DNA of 64,000 nt, from the NCBI GenBank assembly GCA_963969395.1, contig OZ017795.1:1798001-1862000 (forward strand), given 5' to 3'. The position numbers were made by a program, and so were the translations under genes. The notes below the pieces were generated by a model. It was not told where the DNA came from. It saw nothing but the letters and a program-made list of their open reading frames with translations, and made no database searches. This DNA comes from Pseudoscleropodium purum. Lineage: Eukaryota; Streptophyta; Bryopsida; Hypnales; Brachytheciaceae. Position 1 is the first letter of the stretch, and each line of letters starts with the position of its first letter. Positions 1-13,652 of this stretch are shown in pieces.

Positions 1-1
1 A

Positions 2-3000
2 CTGACGCAGGAGGCGAAAGCTGCGATTGATAAGCTGGCTGCGAATGACCTAGAAGCTGCTGCCAGTGCATTCGAGAGTCCATTGTATGAAGATAACGGG
101 TTGTGTTATAGTGCAGCTAATGCGGAGTTGATTCTGCAACCTCTGATCGGAGCTTGCGAAACTGCATATCCCAGGATTGTGGAACCAGCTCTTGATTGTC
201 TTCAGAAGCTGATTGCGCATGGGCATCTGCGCGGGGATATGGATACTCTTACCCCTGATAACAAGCTTTTATTGGAGGTACAGTTCTCCTTTTCCCTCTT
301 TCTGTAGGTTGAGCTCACACATTATCATGCTATTTGATGCAATGTAGGAGTTCGGAACCAAATTTGTGAATCCTAATAAGAATATTCTCCTTTTAGTACC
401 GCGTACATGCCAATCGCTCTTTTGGGGGAACCAAATCTTCGTTTCCAGAAGACCTGCTTTTCTACGGGTTCAGCTGTGCATAACAATTCGTGGCATTGTG
501 CGGAATGAAAAACATCTTGCAGTCGCTATATGTATTATGCCGTCCACTTCTATCCATTTTAGATCCAGATTTAGAGACTGTAGAATTGAGACAATAAAGC
601 AGCATGGCATGCGCAGGTTATGGAAGGAGTGTGCAAGTGTTACGATATGGCAGAGGATGGCATTGAATTACTTGTTATGAAAACCTTATTGTCCGCTGTG
701 ACTTCCACCTCATTGCGAGTGCATGGTGATAGTTTGTTGAAGGCAGTCCGTACTTGCTATAACATATACTTGGGGAGCAAGTCTCCGGTCAATCAAACCA
801 CGGCAAAAGCATCCCTTACCCAAATGTTAGTGATCGTATTCCAGCGTATGGAAGCAGATTCTTCTACTGTGATGGTGCAACCAATTGTTGTAGCAGATCT
901 TATGGAGCCAGCTGAGCGGTCGAACACGGATACAAATGTAACACAGTTTGTCCAAGGTTTTATTACCAAAGTTGTCCAGGACATTGAAGGCGTGATAAGT
1001 CCAGCTCCGGCCTTAAAGACCATGAAATCCATGAGGTATGATGGGGCATTTGACACAGCCACAACCGCAGATAGCAGCAACGCACATGATATATTAGAAT
1101 CGACTGACAAGGACATGTTGGATGCCAAGTACTGGGAGCTCAATATGTACAAGAATGCGCTTGATCAAAATAGAAAGGGCGGTGAATTGGCTGATTCAGA
1201 GATGGGGGATAAAGATGGGGATGCAGATGTTCAGATTAACAACAAGCTACGTCGGGACGCCTTTTTGGTATTTAGGGCACTTTGTAAGCTCTCTATGAAG
1301 AATGCTCCTCAAGAAGGCCTCGCAGATCCCTTTGCTATTCGTGGGAAGATTGTAGCTTTGGAGCTGCTTAAAATTATGTTGGAAAATGCTGGAACAGTCT
1401 TCCGAACCAGTGACAGGTACAGACATTAACGTATAGCTTAATTGAAAGTTGAGGTCATTTTTTAAATTCAGAAAGAAATTCAGCGTAATGTGAAATGTTA
1501 CTGAATCCGACTTTAAATATCTTCAACAATGTGGTATAACAGAAACGCTCAAGATGGTGAACTTGCGGTTTGTCATGAGTGTCTGGTGATGCAGCGCAGT
1601 TCTGACTGTCCTCTTTAGATTAATAAGAAGCGAATCTGTGTTTCTCAAGGTTACCCACAGTTAGTGTCTTGCGCGAGGAATAGGGCTTTCTGGAACTATT
1701 GCTTTCTCTGCTGTTTTGAGATGCCTTTTCATACGTGATGGTCTTGGACATTCATCGTTAATTCACTGGAGAATTTTGACCTGTTGTTGCAGGTTTTTGG
1801 GTGCCATCAAACAGTACCTATGTCTTTCATTGCTGAAAAATAGTGCATCGTCGATGATGAATGTGTTCCAGCTCTCTTGTTCCATTTTTATGAGCCTGGT
1901 TTCAAGATTTAGGGCTGGTCTTAAGGCGGAAATCGGTGTTTTCTTCCCTATGATTGTGCTTCGAGTGCTGGAAAACGTTGCACACCCGAACTTTTCTCAG
2001 AAGACTATTGTCCTTCGGTTTTTGGAAAAGCTTTGTATTGATCCACAAATCCTCGTGGACATTTTTGTCAATTATGACTGTGATGTAGATTCGTCTAACA
2101 TTTTTGAAAGGCAAGTTCACTTTCGTTCTATTCACACCCGCTTGTGACTTTTTTTCTCATCCTCTTATTATCTATTCATGTCTGTCTTTGTGTGTTTCTA
2201 TTTATGAGGAAGTTGGGATTATAGTTGAGAAGCTACCAATCAACATGTAGATTAATCATTAACGTGAAAGGTTATGCAGGATGGTTAATGGTTTACTGAA
2301 GACCGCGCAGGGTGTACCTAATGGTGCAGAGACTAGCTTGAACCCTGTTCAGGATGCGGCTCTGAAGCTAGCAGCTATCAAGTGCTTGGTTGGTGTGCTG
2401 CGGTCGATGGGTAATTGGCTGAACCGTCAATTACGGCTTACAGATTCTTCTCCATATATTAAGTCTAATGATGGTGATGAAAATACAAGTGAAGCAGGTG
2501 ACACTGCGTCTGCACTTGCACCAGCTCTTTCATCTGAATCAGGGGAAGAGAGTATTGAGAAGATTGATGAGAAGAATGGCGATGTTAGCAATACCTCTGA
2601 AAATCGTCCGGCTGAGGAGACATCAGAAGCAGCCACATTTGAGCAACGGCGTGCCTATAAGCTAGAGGTTCAGGTATTGATCACACTGAACATTCAAACT
2701 ACGTATAGATACATGCTGGCTTACGAAACGTCATTGCTAGAGTCGCTTCTTACGGGGATTATGATTTGCAGGAAGGTATTGCGTTGTTCAATAAGAAGCC
2801 TCGCAAGGGCATTGAGTTTCTCATTAATGCCAATAAAGTAGGAGACACTCCTGAGGAAGTGACTAAATTTCTCCGGAACGGCACTGGCTTGGACAAAGCC
2901 ATGATTGGAGATTATCTTGGAGAAAAGGAAGACTTCGCTCTCAAAGTGATGCACGCTTATGTGGACTCTTATAATTTCCAAGGCATGGAATTTGATGAAT

Positions 3001-6000
3001 CGATTCGAGCATTTTTATCGGGCTTCAGACTACCTGGCGAGGCTCAGAAAATCGATAGGATCATGGAAAAATTCGCTGAGAGATTTACCAAGTGCAATCC
3101 CCGGGCGTTTAGCAGTGCAGACACAGCATACGTTCTTGCTTACTCTGTGATCATGCTCAACACTGATGCCCACAACCCTATGGTCAAAACCAAGGTTAGT
3201 TTTTGTTAGAAAGTTTCACCCTGCATGTGCGTGAATGTTTTTGCTCTTCATTTTACTCTTATATTGTAACGAGATATTATGGTTGTCTGAGCTTCTGGTT
3301 GATTTCTGTATAGTGGCGCTATGCTTGACCTGTGCTAGGTGCTGCTGTATCCATGGATACTTTCATGTAAGGATATTTTTTGCAATTTACACTTCATCTG
3401 GTGTGTGCTTCTCAGATGTCCAAGGCAGAGTTCATTCGTAACAACCGTGGGATTGATGATGGTCGGGATATCCCTGAGGACTTCATGAGCGCTTTATATG
3501 ATCGCATAGTGTCGAATGAAATTAAAATGAAGGCTGATGCCCTGGCACCGAGCAAGCAACAGCCTGCTAATTTAAATAGAATACTTGGACTAGATGCTAT
3601 CCTCAACATTGTTGTGCGGAAGCCTCGCGAAGATTCTAAGATCATGGAAACAAGTGATGATGTCATTCGTCATATGCAGGAGCAGTTTAAGGCCAAGGCT
3701 GGCAAATCAGAGTAAGATTTCTGCCTGGGAACGATAAAATAGATAGAAAACAGAGACCCTTTTCACTGGATGTCCACTACCGTATAAATTTTACCAATAA
3801 TATCTTTGATTGGAAGAACAAGTCGCTATACTAACTGGAGTTATACATCGTGACACTTTATGGTCGTATGACGCTGATTCTCGTAAACAGCGTAAGTAGG
3901 GCGGGCTGGTAGAGGGACTTGACGTGTTCTTGCCTTCTTACATTGATGGCGTGCCTTCTTTAGCAACCAGAGTTGAAATGGAGTAAGAAGTGATGGTTTC
4001 TATGAAAATATCCCAGTGATCATTAAGATATATGATGAACTAGTTACATTGCTTGTTATGGAGAAGTTACTTACAATTCGTGATCTTGATATTATTTTTC
4101 ATGATTTTGTGATACAGGTCGGTTTATTATGCAGCATCAGATGTAGAATTGTTGAGGCCCATGGTTGATGTTACATGGGCTCCCATGCTGGTGGCGTTCA
4201 GTGTGCCGCTTGACAAAAGTGAAGATGAGGTGGTTACTTTTCAATGCCTCGAGGGTTTTCGCCATGCTGTTCACATCACTGCCGTCTTGTGCATGCGCAC
4301 ACAGCGTGACGCATTCCTTACATCTCTCGCTAAATTTACATCACTTCATTCTGCTGCAGACATCAAGCAAAAGAATATTGATGCTATCAAGGTATTGGTG
4401 CTTTTCTGGGAGTTTCCCATCATTTCAAAATTTTCTGTGGATAGGAATGTTTATAGTGGTGCTTGACCTCCTAATGAATTTGTTAAGTTATGCCCCGTTC
4501 ATCAACAATTTAGCTCCACGAGTAGTTACAAATATTCTCTAATGGCCTCTGTGGCATTGCAGGCAATTATCTCCATTGCAGACGAAGATGGAAACTACTT
4601 ACAGGATGCTTGGGAGCACATTCTGACTTGTGTCTCACGCTTTGAACATCTTCACCTTATTGGTGAGGGTGCGCCACCTGATGCTACCTTCTTTGCAGCC
4701 CCTCAGAATGAATTAGACCGACGGCAGTCTGTCAAGGGTCCAATTTTGCCTGTTCTAAGGAGAAAAACACAAGGGAAGTTGCAGTATGCGGCTGCTGCAG
4801 CGCGAAGAGGGTCTTACGACAGTGCTGGTGTAGGAGGTGGATCTGCTGGAGTTGTCACTACCGAGCAAATGAACAATCTTGTTTCGAACTTGAACATGTT
4901 AGAACAGATTGGCAGTTTTGAGGTGAATAAGATCTTTACTCGCAGTCAGAGGCTGAATAGTGAAGCCATTGTGGACTTCGTCAAAGCGTTATGCAAGGTA
5001 TCCATGGAAGAGTTGAGATCGCCAAGTGATCCTCGAGTATTCAGCTTGACCAAAATTGTGGAGATATCGTAAGTGATCTGTCTTATATTTTTATACTTAG
5101 TTTCGGATTTTCGTTAGTGAGTTTATTCTCGTTATTTTTTGCGTTTATTTTACGAAATTCCAGTTAAATTGATTTGTCTGTGAGATGCGAGTGTCGTGTT
5201 CTGCCGTTTTCTTAAGAGTGACTAAGCAATGACCTCTCTCAATATCAATGATTCTTGATTTAATTATATAAAAAAACATACTTGCGTTATCATTCTAAGA
5301 TAGTTGTATTTCGGCAAATATTTAATTAATCAGTTTGTGGTTACAATCATTACAAGGACTGCACATACTCATCTAACACTGTTGGTATGCAGGCATTTTA
5401 ATATGACTCGTATCAGGTTGGTCTGGTCGAAGATGTGGAGTGTACTTGCGGACTACTTTGTAACAGTCGGTTGTTCAGACAACCTTTCTGTTGCAATGTA
5501 CGCTATGGATTCGCTGCGGCAGCTTGCCATGAAGTTTCTAGACCGTGACGAGCTTGCGAATTTCAACTTTCAGAATGAATTCATGAAGCCATTTGTCATT
5601 GTCATGCGCAAGAGCAGCTCTGTTGAAATTCGAGAGCTGATAATCCGATGTGTTTCTCAAATGGTCTTTGCGCGTGTAGGGAATGTCAAATCCGGCTGGA
5701 AAATCATGTTTATGGTACTGTCTCCAGCTCTTCTTTTTCGTCATTATCTTGTTTTGTTTTCTTTTTGTGAACTGCCTCAGATTTATACTGTAAGCATGCT
5801 CTTGGGCAGCGTGGCATATGTTTCGGAGAGGATGTAAGGTACTGGAATCTGTTGCTCTCTAATTGTCGTACTGAATATTTTGTTTTTTCTAAAGCTAACA
5901 GTCTGGAGCTATTTAGTAGATATATGTATACGTGAACGCTATGCATAAAACTGGTCGTTTGTGAAGGGCTTCTAGTAGTTTATTTGCGTTGTTTGCTAAA

Positions 6001-8232
6001 AGTAACGTGTATGTTAGCAGCCTTTTGTAGATAACAAAGTCTGGTACGTATTCCTCCTGCTTATGTTTAGAACAACTTTGGCATGCTTTCAGGTTTTTAC
6101 TACAGCAGCAACAGACGAGCACAAGTCTATTGTTCTGCTTGCATTTGAGACAATAGAAAAGATTGTACGTGAGTACTTCCCTTACATTACGGAAACAGAG
6201 ACCACCACCTTCACAGATTGCGTTAATTGTCTCATAGCATTCACCAACAGCAGGTTCAACAAGGACGTTAGCTTGAATGCTATTGCTTTTCTTCGCTTCT
6301 GTGCCCTCAAGCTTGCCGAGGGTGAGCTTGGTGCTGCTGCACGAAGCAAGAGTGGAAGGTCTCTAATGTCTTCTGAAGACAAAGAATCCCCGACCTTCAC
6401 GGACAAAGATGACCATCTGTACTTTTGGTTTCCACTTCTTGCTGGTGAGTTGGAATGTGACTTGCTTTCACGTATTATTTACTGCTCTTGCATTTCCATG
6501 TGTATCATCCAATAGCCATTGTTATGTGAGTGATTTCACGTGATCTTTCTAATCTGGGGCACTCGTGATTACAAGTCTTTTGTCTTTTGTGCTCTTCGTG
6601 AACTGGTATTTCAAGGAGTGGTCAAGAGCTATATGATATAGTGGACAAAGCAGGGCTTGATGGTGCTATGTTCTTCCTATTTCTTCTTTTCTCCTTTATC
6701 ACTCAGGTGATCTAATGAACTTGTCATTTGTTACAGGATTGTCGGAGCTTACTTTCGATCCTCGACCTGATATACGAAAAAGTGCACTTGAAGTTCTGTT
6801 TGATACTCTTCGCTTTCACGGAGATAAATTTTCAGCTGGTTTATGGGAGAAAGTGTTTGACTCAGTGCTGTTTCCGATATTCGATTATGTTCGCCGTGCT
6901 ACTGATGCAGCTCATAATGGTGAAACAGAAAAGGAACAAGCAGAACTGGAGATGGATGCGTGGCTATACGAGACTTGTACGTTGGCCCTACAGCTTGTGG
7001 TGGACTTGTTTGTCAAGTTCTATCCTGTAGTTAATCCTTTACTGGGCAGGGTTTTGTCATTACTGACTGGATTCATCAAACGGCCCCATCAAAGTCTAGC
7101 GGCTATCGGTGTGGCAGCTTTCGTGCGACTGATGAGCAATGCTGGAACGCTATTCTCTGACGAGAAATGGGAAGAAGTCCTCAAAGGTTTGCATGAAGCT
7201 GCATTAGAAACACTTCCTGATCTTGCCCATCTTGTGTCGGTGGCACAAGAAGAGCAAGCTAATCACATTTCCAGAAATTCTATCTCATCTCGTGCTGAAA
7301 GTCAGGATGGGCATGAGCCTACGTTGGCATTGCACAATCTCATCCAAGATGTGAAATGCCGCACTGCTGTACAACTACTTCTTGTGCAGGTTTGCTCTCT
7401 TCTTTCAGAACCATTAGGAATACAGTATTAGATACATCAAATTATCTCTAACCAAAATGTCGATGTAGATATTGGTCTGCGCAGGGCATCACATGCCTTA
7501 GTTTCCATGAATGTCTTGTGCTGAATGTACCGCGTTGTTGATAGGGCACGAGTTTCCTTAGTAGCTGCTCTGCACCATATGTAGTTTAGTATTCGAAGGC
7601 GTCTTATGGGACTTGTTCTTACTTTGTGGGATTTGTCACACCAGGCAATGACAGAGATGTACAACTCTCATGGAGCACAACTTTCTGCTTCTAACACAAT
7701 GCAGTTACTAGACACTCTGCACACAGTAGCAGTCCATGCTCACAAGGTGAACGGTGACCACGTGCTTCGTCAGCAACTTCAGGAGCTCCGACTAATGCCA
7801 GATCCACCATTGCTACGTCTAGAGAGTGAAGCGTATCAAGCTTATCTTGCCATGTTGCAGCACTTGCCTATGGATAAACCTAGCTTAGCCAAGGACGTGG
7901 AGGTGGAAACAAGACTGGTTGAGCTTTGTGAAGAAGTTTTACGGTTGTACATCTCAATCTCTACGTCCACTGATGAATCCATTCAGAAGCCACGATGGGT
8001 GGTTCCTCTTGGATCCGCGAGGAGGCGAGAGTTAGTGTCGCGTGCCCCTCTAGTAGTTGCAACACTCCAGGCTGTTAGTGGTCTGAAGGATGCATCATTT
8101 GAGCAGTACTTGGTGCGGTTCTTCCCGCTGCTGGCAGGGTTGATCAGCTGTGAACATGGTTCCGGGGAGGTGCAGTTGGCATTGAGTGACATGTTCAGCA
8201 ATTGGATTGGCCCCATCCTTTTGCAAGCGTAA
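2..8232 (+). CDS. BIG: BIG-class ARF guanine-nucleotide exchange factor (Sec7 domain), 5'-partial
   Basis: Large Sec7 ARF-GEF; the family activates ARF GTPases at the trans-Golgi/early endosome for vesicle formation. Exons read by eye: 2-277, 617-1416, 1793-2110, 2280-2673, 2772-3194, 3416-3711, 4118-4391, 4563-5068, 5393-5714, 6093-6444, 6737-7389, 7645-8232; phases join and total 5202 nt (1733 aa plus stop). The start lies before the window; against family length about 50-60 residues are missing. Visible residues: DCB/HUS region first, HUS-box NYDCD at about 452-456, Sec7 about 590-775 with FRLPGEA (catalytic glutamate finger, E686) and [14 protein letters not shown] at 719-732, then HDS repeats to the C-terminus. 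Segments such as [11 protein letters not shown] and SLTKIVEI are typical of plant BIG1-4 rather than BIG5. The YS and M residues in the Sec7 motif suggest brefeldin A sensitivity (inference). All introns are GT-AG except the third, GC-AG. Confidence 0.95.
2111..2279 (+). other. GC-AG intron of the BIG gene
   Basis: Exon 3 ends GAAAG and the intron begins GCAAGT; it ends TTATGCAG before G-ATG-GTT. Reading phase 2 and family alignment (N-I-F-E-R-M-V-N-G) require this junction, and no GT donor nearby gives the same protein. GC-AG introns with an AG/GCAAGT donor are a known minor class of U2 introns. Confidence 0.85.
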
Positions 8233-8859
8233 TTTGTAAGGATATTTGTAGTTTCCAGGTTAGTTTGTGTTAGATAAGAAAATTTGTTTAGGAGTGTAAT
8301 ATTTTAGATGATTTTGGAGGCAGAGTTAGGGTGTAGCGAACTTCTATAATCGACGGCTTGTAGTGAGGTGTCGAAGTGGTATTTGTAGACATTGCTGCAA
8401 TACAATGATTCATTTTCAGCAAGTTGTGCTACTTTCTCCTATTTTCTATTATAAACTCTGCCAAAGGTATTGTATGTGCTAACCGATGGCTTGACACACG
8501 CAAATCGATCTGGATAGATGACCATGCGACTGCACTCAACGTGCGACTGGGAGAGCAAATTCTCGAAGGATTGGAGGAAGCCACGAGATCGGAAGTAATT
8601 TGTATATCAAAATGAAACAATGGAGGTAAATCTCTCTTTTGAGAGGTTCTTTGAAGATTGACTAGATTTAATAACACTCTTTAGTAGTCTTGGAACGTTG
8701 AGAGCTCTGCCCCCACACTTTCACCATTCAGAAGCTTAAATCTTGAATACACTTTGAATTGTAGAACCCGGCGTTGGAAAATTCCTTCACTACATGGTGG
8801 AAAAATTTAACATAGGCAAAAAGGTCAGAACTTGGCTCTTGACTGTTATGACTGGTGAG
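8233..8859. other. Convergent 3' intergenic space between BIG and the SSL gene
   Basis: This 627-bp stretch separates the BIG stop codon from the stop codon of the opposite-strand SSL gene and must hold both 3' UTRs. No convincing gene is seen; short open frames here lack family similarity that I recognise. Confidence 0.6.
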
Positions 8860-11800
8860 CTACACGGGAACACGGGCAATAAAGTCATCTCTCAGTCCAC
8901 CGACGTAGAGGTACCCATCTACCTCAACTGCCGCTGTAACAAAACCTACTACTTTTCCTGTAGGATCCTGATACATCTTGAGCGGTTTGCTATTCTCGTC
9001 GATAGCCAACACCCTGGCCATCTTCCGTGACGTATCCATAGAGGCTTGAATCGATGGGAACAAGGCGAACACCTTCTTCACAAAAGGCAGTTTCCACAAA
9101 AGGTCAACCGAGGCATCCCGGTGGGCCATAATGGCGACGTAGAGAATGCCCTTCTCGTAGTTGTAGTGAACATTGTCAGGGAATCCTGGAAGCTCTTCGT
9201 TTATGATCTCCTTGGTGCCCTTCTTCTCGCCCTTGAGATAGTACTTGCTTAACCTGGCTATTGAGGTCTCTGCAAAGATGAGAAACTCCTCGTCTTTAGA
9301 AAGGGCGATGCCGTTGGGGAAGTACAAGTCCTTGACTAACACTTCGGTTGATTTGTCCGCAGGCTTGTAGACTAGGATGCGTCCGTTGGGCCGGCCTTCC
9401 AATTGGTCATACATGAAGTTTCCGAACTTATACTTCGTGCTGGCATCTGTGAAGTAGAGTAGTCCGTCTTTGGCAACAGCTACTTCATCAGGTAGGAGGA
9501 ACTTAGTGCCGTCCACTTCGGTGGCAAGAACCTCCACACCCTCCTCGGTGACCTGCAAGCGGAGGGAGTTCAGACGCAGTGGATCATCTTTAGTCCTTGT
9601 AAGCTTGAACCCGTTACTTCGAAAACTAAAAACTTATGCATCGCATTCTATCAAGATTGAGTGGCTTTTATTGAGCATTCCCGTACTTCCATACATTTCT
9701 TTGCTATGTTGTTAATGGCAAAATAGCAGATCCAGAATACGAACTTCACCTAAACAATTGATTAAGTTAGAATGGTGGATTTGGATTCTTGACTTCTGAA
9801 GAATGTTATGTTTTTGTACGTCTAGTTCTGTTTTTTAGGCAGGTAGAGGGGAATTGGAGACTGGATTTTCCAATCTCCAACTAGGACAGAGATTTACAAA
9901 TGAGAATTGGGGCCTCTGATTCCCACTGAGACACTGATTTCAAGAGAGTTTAGAACCTTGCCATTCTAACACCCGAACGTTTTAGGCATATTGACGTAAA
10001 AAAGCAATGCACTACATCTTGGACTGTTGAAATTTATGTACTTACAAAGTGAAATAGTCTTTCAAATGCAAGAGACTATTCGATTTTGTAAGGGTCAAAA
10101 CTAGTCTGCCAAAGAGAGTGATTTCAAATCTGAAGGAAACATTACTCTAGACAAAGAAGATTCAAGCATTGTTTGTGATGATGAAAAGTTATTTGGATGA
10201 AACATCACCCCAAAGTGATTCAAATGAATCATCACATCATTGGTTAATCTATGAATTGGAGGTATTAGACCAACTTAAAGTAGGGGAGGAGAGCAATATA
10301 ACTATTTGTATGAAGATATAAGTCTAACATTTTTTAGAGAGGTTGATTGTTCCAGAAGTCAAAAGGAAGAAGTAGAATATTTTGCCTTCTAGGTTGGAGT
10401 TTAAGGAGTTGGCTAAATAGTGATTTGGTACATGTTCAACAAATTAAGTAATTACAAGACTAGGTGACTCTAAATAACCCTTCACCCATTCTTGAATAAT
10501 GTAAATAATAATAATAATAATAATAATAACAACAACAACTTGTAATAACAATTAGGATATTTCACCCTAAGTGCTCTATAGTCCAAAAAATAGAAATGGT
10601 AATGTTTTGTGAATTTTTTAATCTAAATATTCCTAAATAGATTGTATAAAGACTTATACTTCTTTTTTCAAATTTGACCATATAGATACTATCTAAAATT
10701 CATATTTAACAACTATTCCTTTTTTTAAGTCAAAGAAATCATATATATCAAAGCATATCTAGATTTTATTAAAAAAAACTCAAACCTTAAGGGTTTAAGA
10801 GACAACTTTCCTTTTATTGAACCAAATTGATGAATCTATGATAAATAGTTTATTAGTACATACAAGTTAATTCAATTCATACAAGAGTTTGACCAATGTA
10901 CACACCCTTGTACTTATTTTGATAATTTCAAATGAACACGATTCTATACTACCGTATAAGCATGTCTTCCAAATTTGAACAATTTTGGATTTAGTGCAAG
11001 GTCATGTTATTAGTACAAGGCACAATGATTGAATCTTGGAAAGAAGTAACCTATCCCTATCACCAAGATAGTCAAACCCAAACTATCAAATTTCCTTAAA
11101 AACTTATTCATCTTCCTAGGTTACCTACTCCATTAGAAGATTCACAAATTGCTCAAGCTCTAAAAGCATCCACCTCTTGAAATGTACACCATTTGTACAT
11201 TTGCCTTTTCCGTTGCACCAACAGTGTACAAACAATCTACATTTCAGGAGGTGGATGCTTCTAGTGCAATCCACTGCATTTCAACTTCATAAATTTGTAA
11301 TTAATTCCAAAAAGTATGAAACGAAGTAGGTTAGATGCCAATTCCATTTCCCTGTCAAAAAAAATTTACTGAAAAATATTCCAACAAGTTTAACCTCCCT
11401 CAAATTTAATTTCCAGCTCTTAAAATGGGCAGCGTTATGAACCTCCTCCCTTGTGCTAACTGTAGCAAAGACGTCTGTAGCAAAGATGTGCATCAATTCC
11501 AAGGTGAAAATCCAGGCGGCGAAGGCCGTGAAAGCAGACCCACCTTGAGCAGCCCTTTCTTCACTTCACAGACGAAGAGCTCCCCGTCCCTCCCCAGCGC
11601 CAGTCCTAGCGGCCTTCCCCCCACGAACTTCCAATCCTCCACCTGCCCATCCTTGAGCCCCAGTTTCTTCACCCACCCATCGGCAGTGGAGACGTAGAAA
11701 AACTGGCCTGTGGGGTCCAGGACGAAATCCTCCGCTTGCGGCAACTTCCCCACGCCCAGCTTCTCGGCGCTCTGCAGCAACTTGTTGGGGGCGAACACGC

Positions 11801-12023
11801 CCTCCAGTTTGGGCGCGGGGGAACCGAAGGAGAGCGCCACGGCGTCGATGGGCGATTCATTGCAGACTTTGGTGTAGAACGCCGCGATGATGAGCGCCAG
11901 GACAAGCGTTACCACGCCGGCTAGAAGCATCGCCAGGCAGGTCGTGACGTCCTGGGAAATGGAAATCCTGGCATGGAAACGATGAAAGCGGTTGCTGTGA
12001 ATTGGAGTTGGAAATAGTGTCAT
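8860..12023 (-). CDS. Strictosidine synthase-like / APMAP-like six-bladed beta-propeller protein
   Basis: Two exons on the minus strand: 12023-11544 (160 codons) and 9552-8860 (230 codons plus stop), joined in phase 0 after K-K-G-L-L-K by an intron of 1991 bp with GT (11543-11542) and AG (9554-9553). The 390-aa product matches the strictosidine-synthase-like family (adipocyte plasma membrane-associated protein type): a hydrophobic N-terminal anchor (about residues 33-49, LLAGVVTLVLALIIAAF), then propeller signatures such as EDFVLDPTG, GRPLGLAL, PDEVAVAKDGLLYFTDAS, NGRILVYKP, LYFPNGIALS and GFPDNV. Family members are usually ER/secretory membrane proteins; most plant SSLs are not true strictosidine synthases, so alkaloid synthesis should not be assumed. 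A second in-frame Met at residue 32, directly before the anchor, is an equally plausible start. An additional upstream exon cannot be excluded. Confidence 0.88.
10503..10541. repeat. (TAA)n / (CAA)n microsatellite in the SSL intron
   Basis: About nine AAT/TAA units followed by four AAC units, inside the long intron of the SSL gene. Confidence 0.85.
11162..11262. repeat. Foldback (MITE-like) hairpin in the SSL intron
   Basis: Left arm GCATCCACCTCTTGAAATGT is mirrored by ACATTTCAGGAGGTGGATGC; the 25-bp outer arms (11162-11186 and 11238-11262) differ at two positions, and pairing continues inwards through TTTGTACA/TGTACAAA. A related core (TCCACCTCCT...TTGTTTGTACA) recurs near 62908, so this is a dispersed family. 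Confidence 0.75.
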
Positions 12024-12840
12024 GGAATTGTTGGAAGAAGTGCTGGAATTATGGAGGATTGAAGGTGAGACATCTTATCTATTTGTGGTAGTGGTAAAAG
12101 AAAGTAGAGCATATTTCAAATTGTGAAATGAGCGGCACAATAGTTGGCCGATAGCAGAAATAGTAAAGCACGGTGGCACAAATTGGAGGGCTTACCTTTA
12201 ATAGGGGTGTCAGAGAGGAAGACTAGCGTTCTACACAAGGAGGCGAGTCTCAAACAAGACTTTCACCTCTACGTGAAGACTAGTGTTTGTGGTGACAATT
12301 GAAGACATAGGCGAAGAGAATTTTGCAGACGGGCACTTTGAACCAACCCCAACCCCAACCCCACATGAAGATAATATGAATAAACACATATTAAATCTCA
12401 GTGAGGTTCGTAGAATCATCATTCAGATTCTCTCTCCAACCAGTGGTTGTGTTCAGTGGGTCCGCAGAAGGTCTAGTTCTCTCTCATTGGTCAAAATTAA
12501 ATGCAAAAGACACTCTCATTGATGAAAACCTTCCGTCTTGTCCTGACTCAAAGCTTCCATCCTAAACTCGATCTCAAATGGAGACGGACCCTCCGATGTG
12601 CAGTGAAAACTTCGACCCCACTCTAGAATTTGAAAAATCAAAGTATTCGCAATAGTTGGGGGACAAAGCAAAGCCACAGCCAAGAACCATCTTCAAATGC
12701 TACTATAATCTAGAATGGCTCCCAAGAGTACACGAATCCACCAAACCTCCGAAGTATAAAAACATTCTTGAACCCTAAGAGAAACAAAACCAGAAAGCTC
12801 ACTGCTAAACCCCCAAGACTGCACAAGTCAGAGACACAAA

Positions 12841-12874
12841 GGGAGAGAGAGAGGGAGAGAGAGAGGGAGAGAGA
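12841..12874. repeat. (GA)n microsatellite
   Basis: Interrupted GAGAGAGG/GAGAGA run read directly from the sequence. It also produces a spurious Arg-Glu repeat in one frame. Confidence 0.9.
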
Positions 12875-13652
12875 TTTGTCCCCAACTCACCGAACAGATA
12901 TGATTCGATCAACAAGCTGCTTGCTTGCAACGCCACCAACAGGTCCCGCAGTCAAAGCACACGCACAGGCACCCAAACTAACTTAGAAGCAAAAGCCATC
13001 CTCAGTTTAGTCAACCAAGTGGAAAGAACACTATATCACTACTATGTTATGTTAAGACAAGACTATCATACTTCCGTTCGCCGCGCTCAAAGCATGCGCG
13101 AATTGTCAGGCTTTTCTTGTTCATTTGCTGTTGAATCATGACTGTGGAGTAATAAATGGATTGGTGACGGAGATGAATGCGCACTGGTGGAAAATGCCGC
13201 ACTTGCCACTGAGAGGCGCAGGAAACGACTGACTGCAAGAAAAAATTGACAACGTATGGGCAACGACACGTCGTCCCTTCCTTAAAGGAAAACGAAATTG
13301 TCTGATACCGGGCTCATCAACCAACTCTAAGTTAATCCTTGATTATCTTGAAATAATCAATAAGTCCCATCTAGTTAAGCATACCACCTTCCTAGCTACA
13401 ACCAATGTTGAATAGTATGTCCTTGTGATAAATAGTTCAGACTGTACAAAATAACTGTTTTACTGTAACAATATTTCTTTACTTGGCTAGTTATGCATTG
13501 ATATCAGTGTCCACCAGGGGATATTAAAATAACAAACATTCAACTATTGAATGAGATGATGCCACGTACAAATTTCACTGACTTTTGTCCAAGGCAATGA
13601 CTAAATGGGTCAAGGGAGGATATGAATAATTTTTAATGAAGTAAACTAAACT

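Noticed and set aside
12338..12365. Telomere-like AACCCC repeats
   Set aside because: Only about three units and not the plant telomere repeat; a chance simple repeat.
12768..12986. 72-aa frame with an Arg-Glu repeat
   Set aside because: Generated by the GA microsatellite; the TATA-like sequence before it is not enough evidence for a gene.
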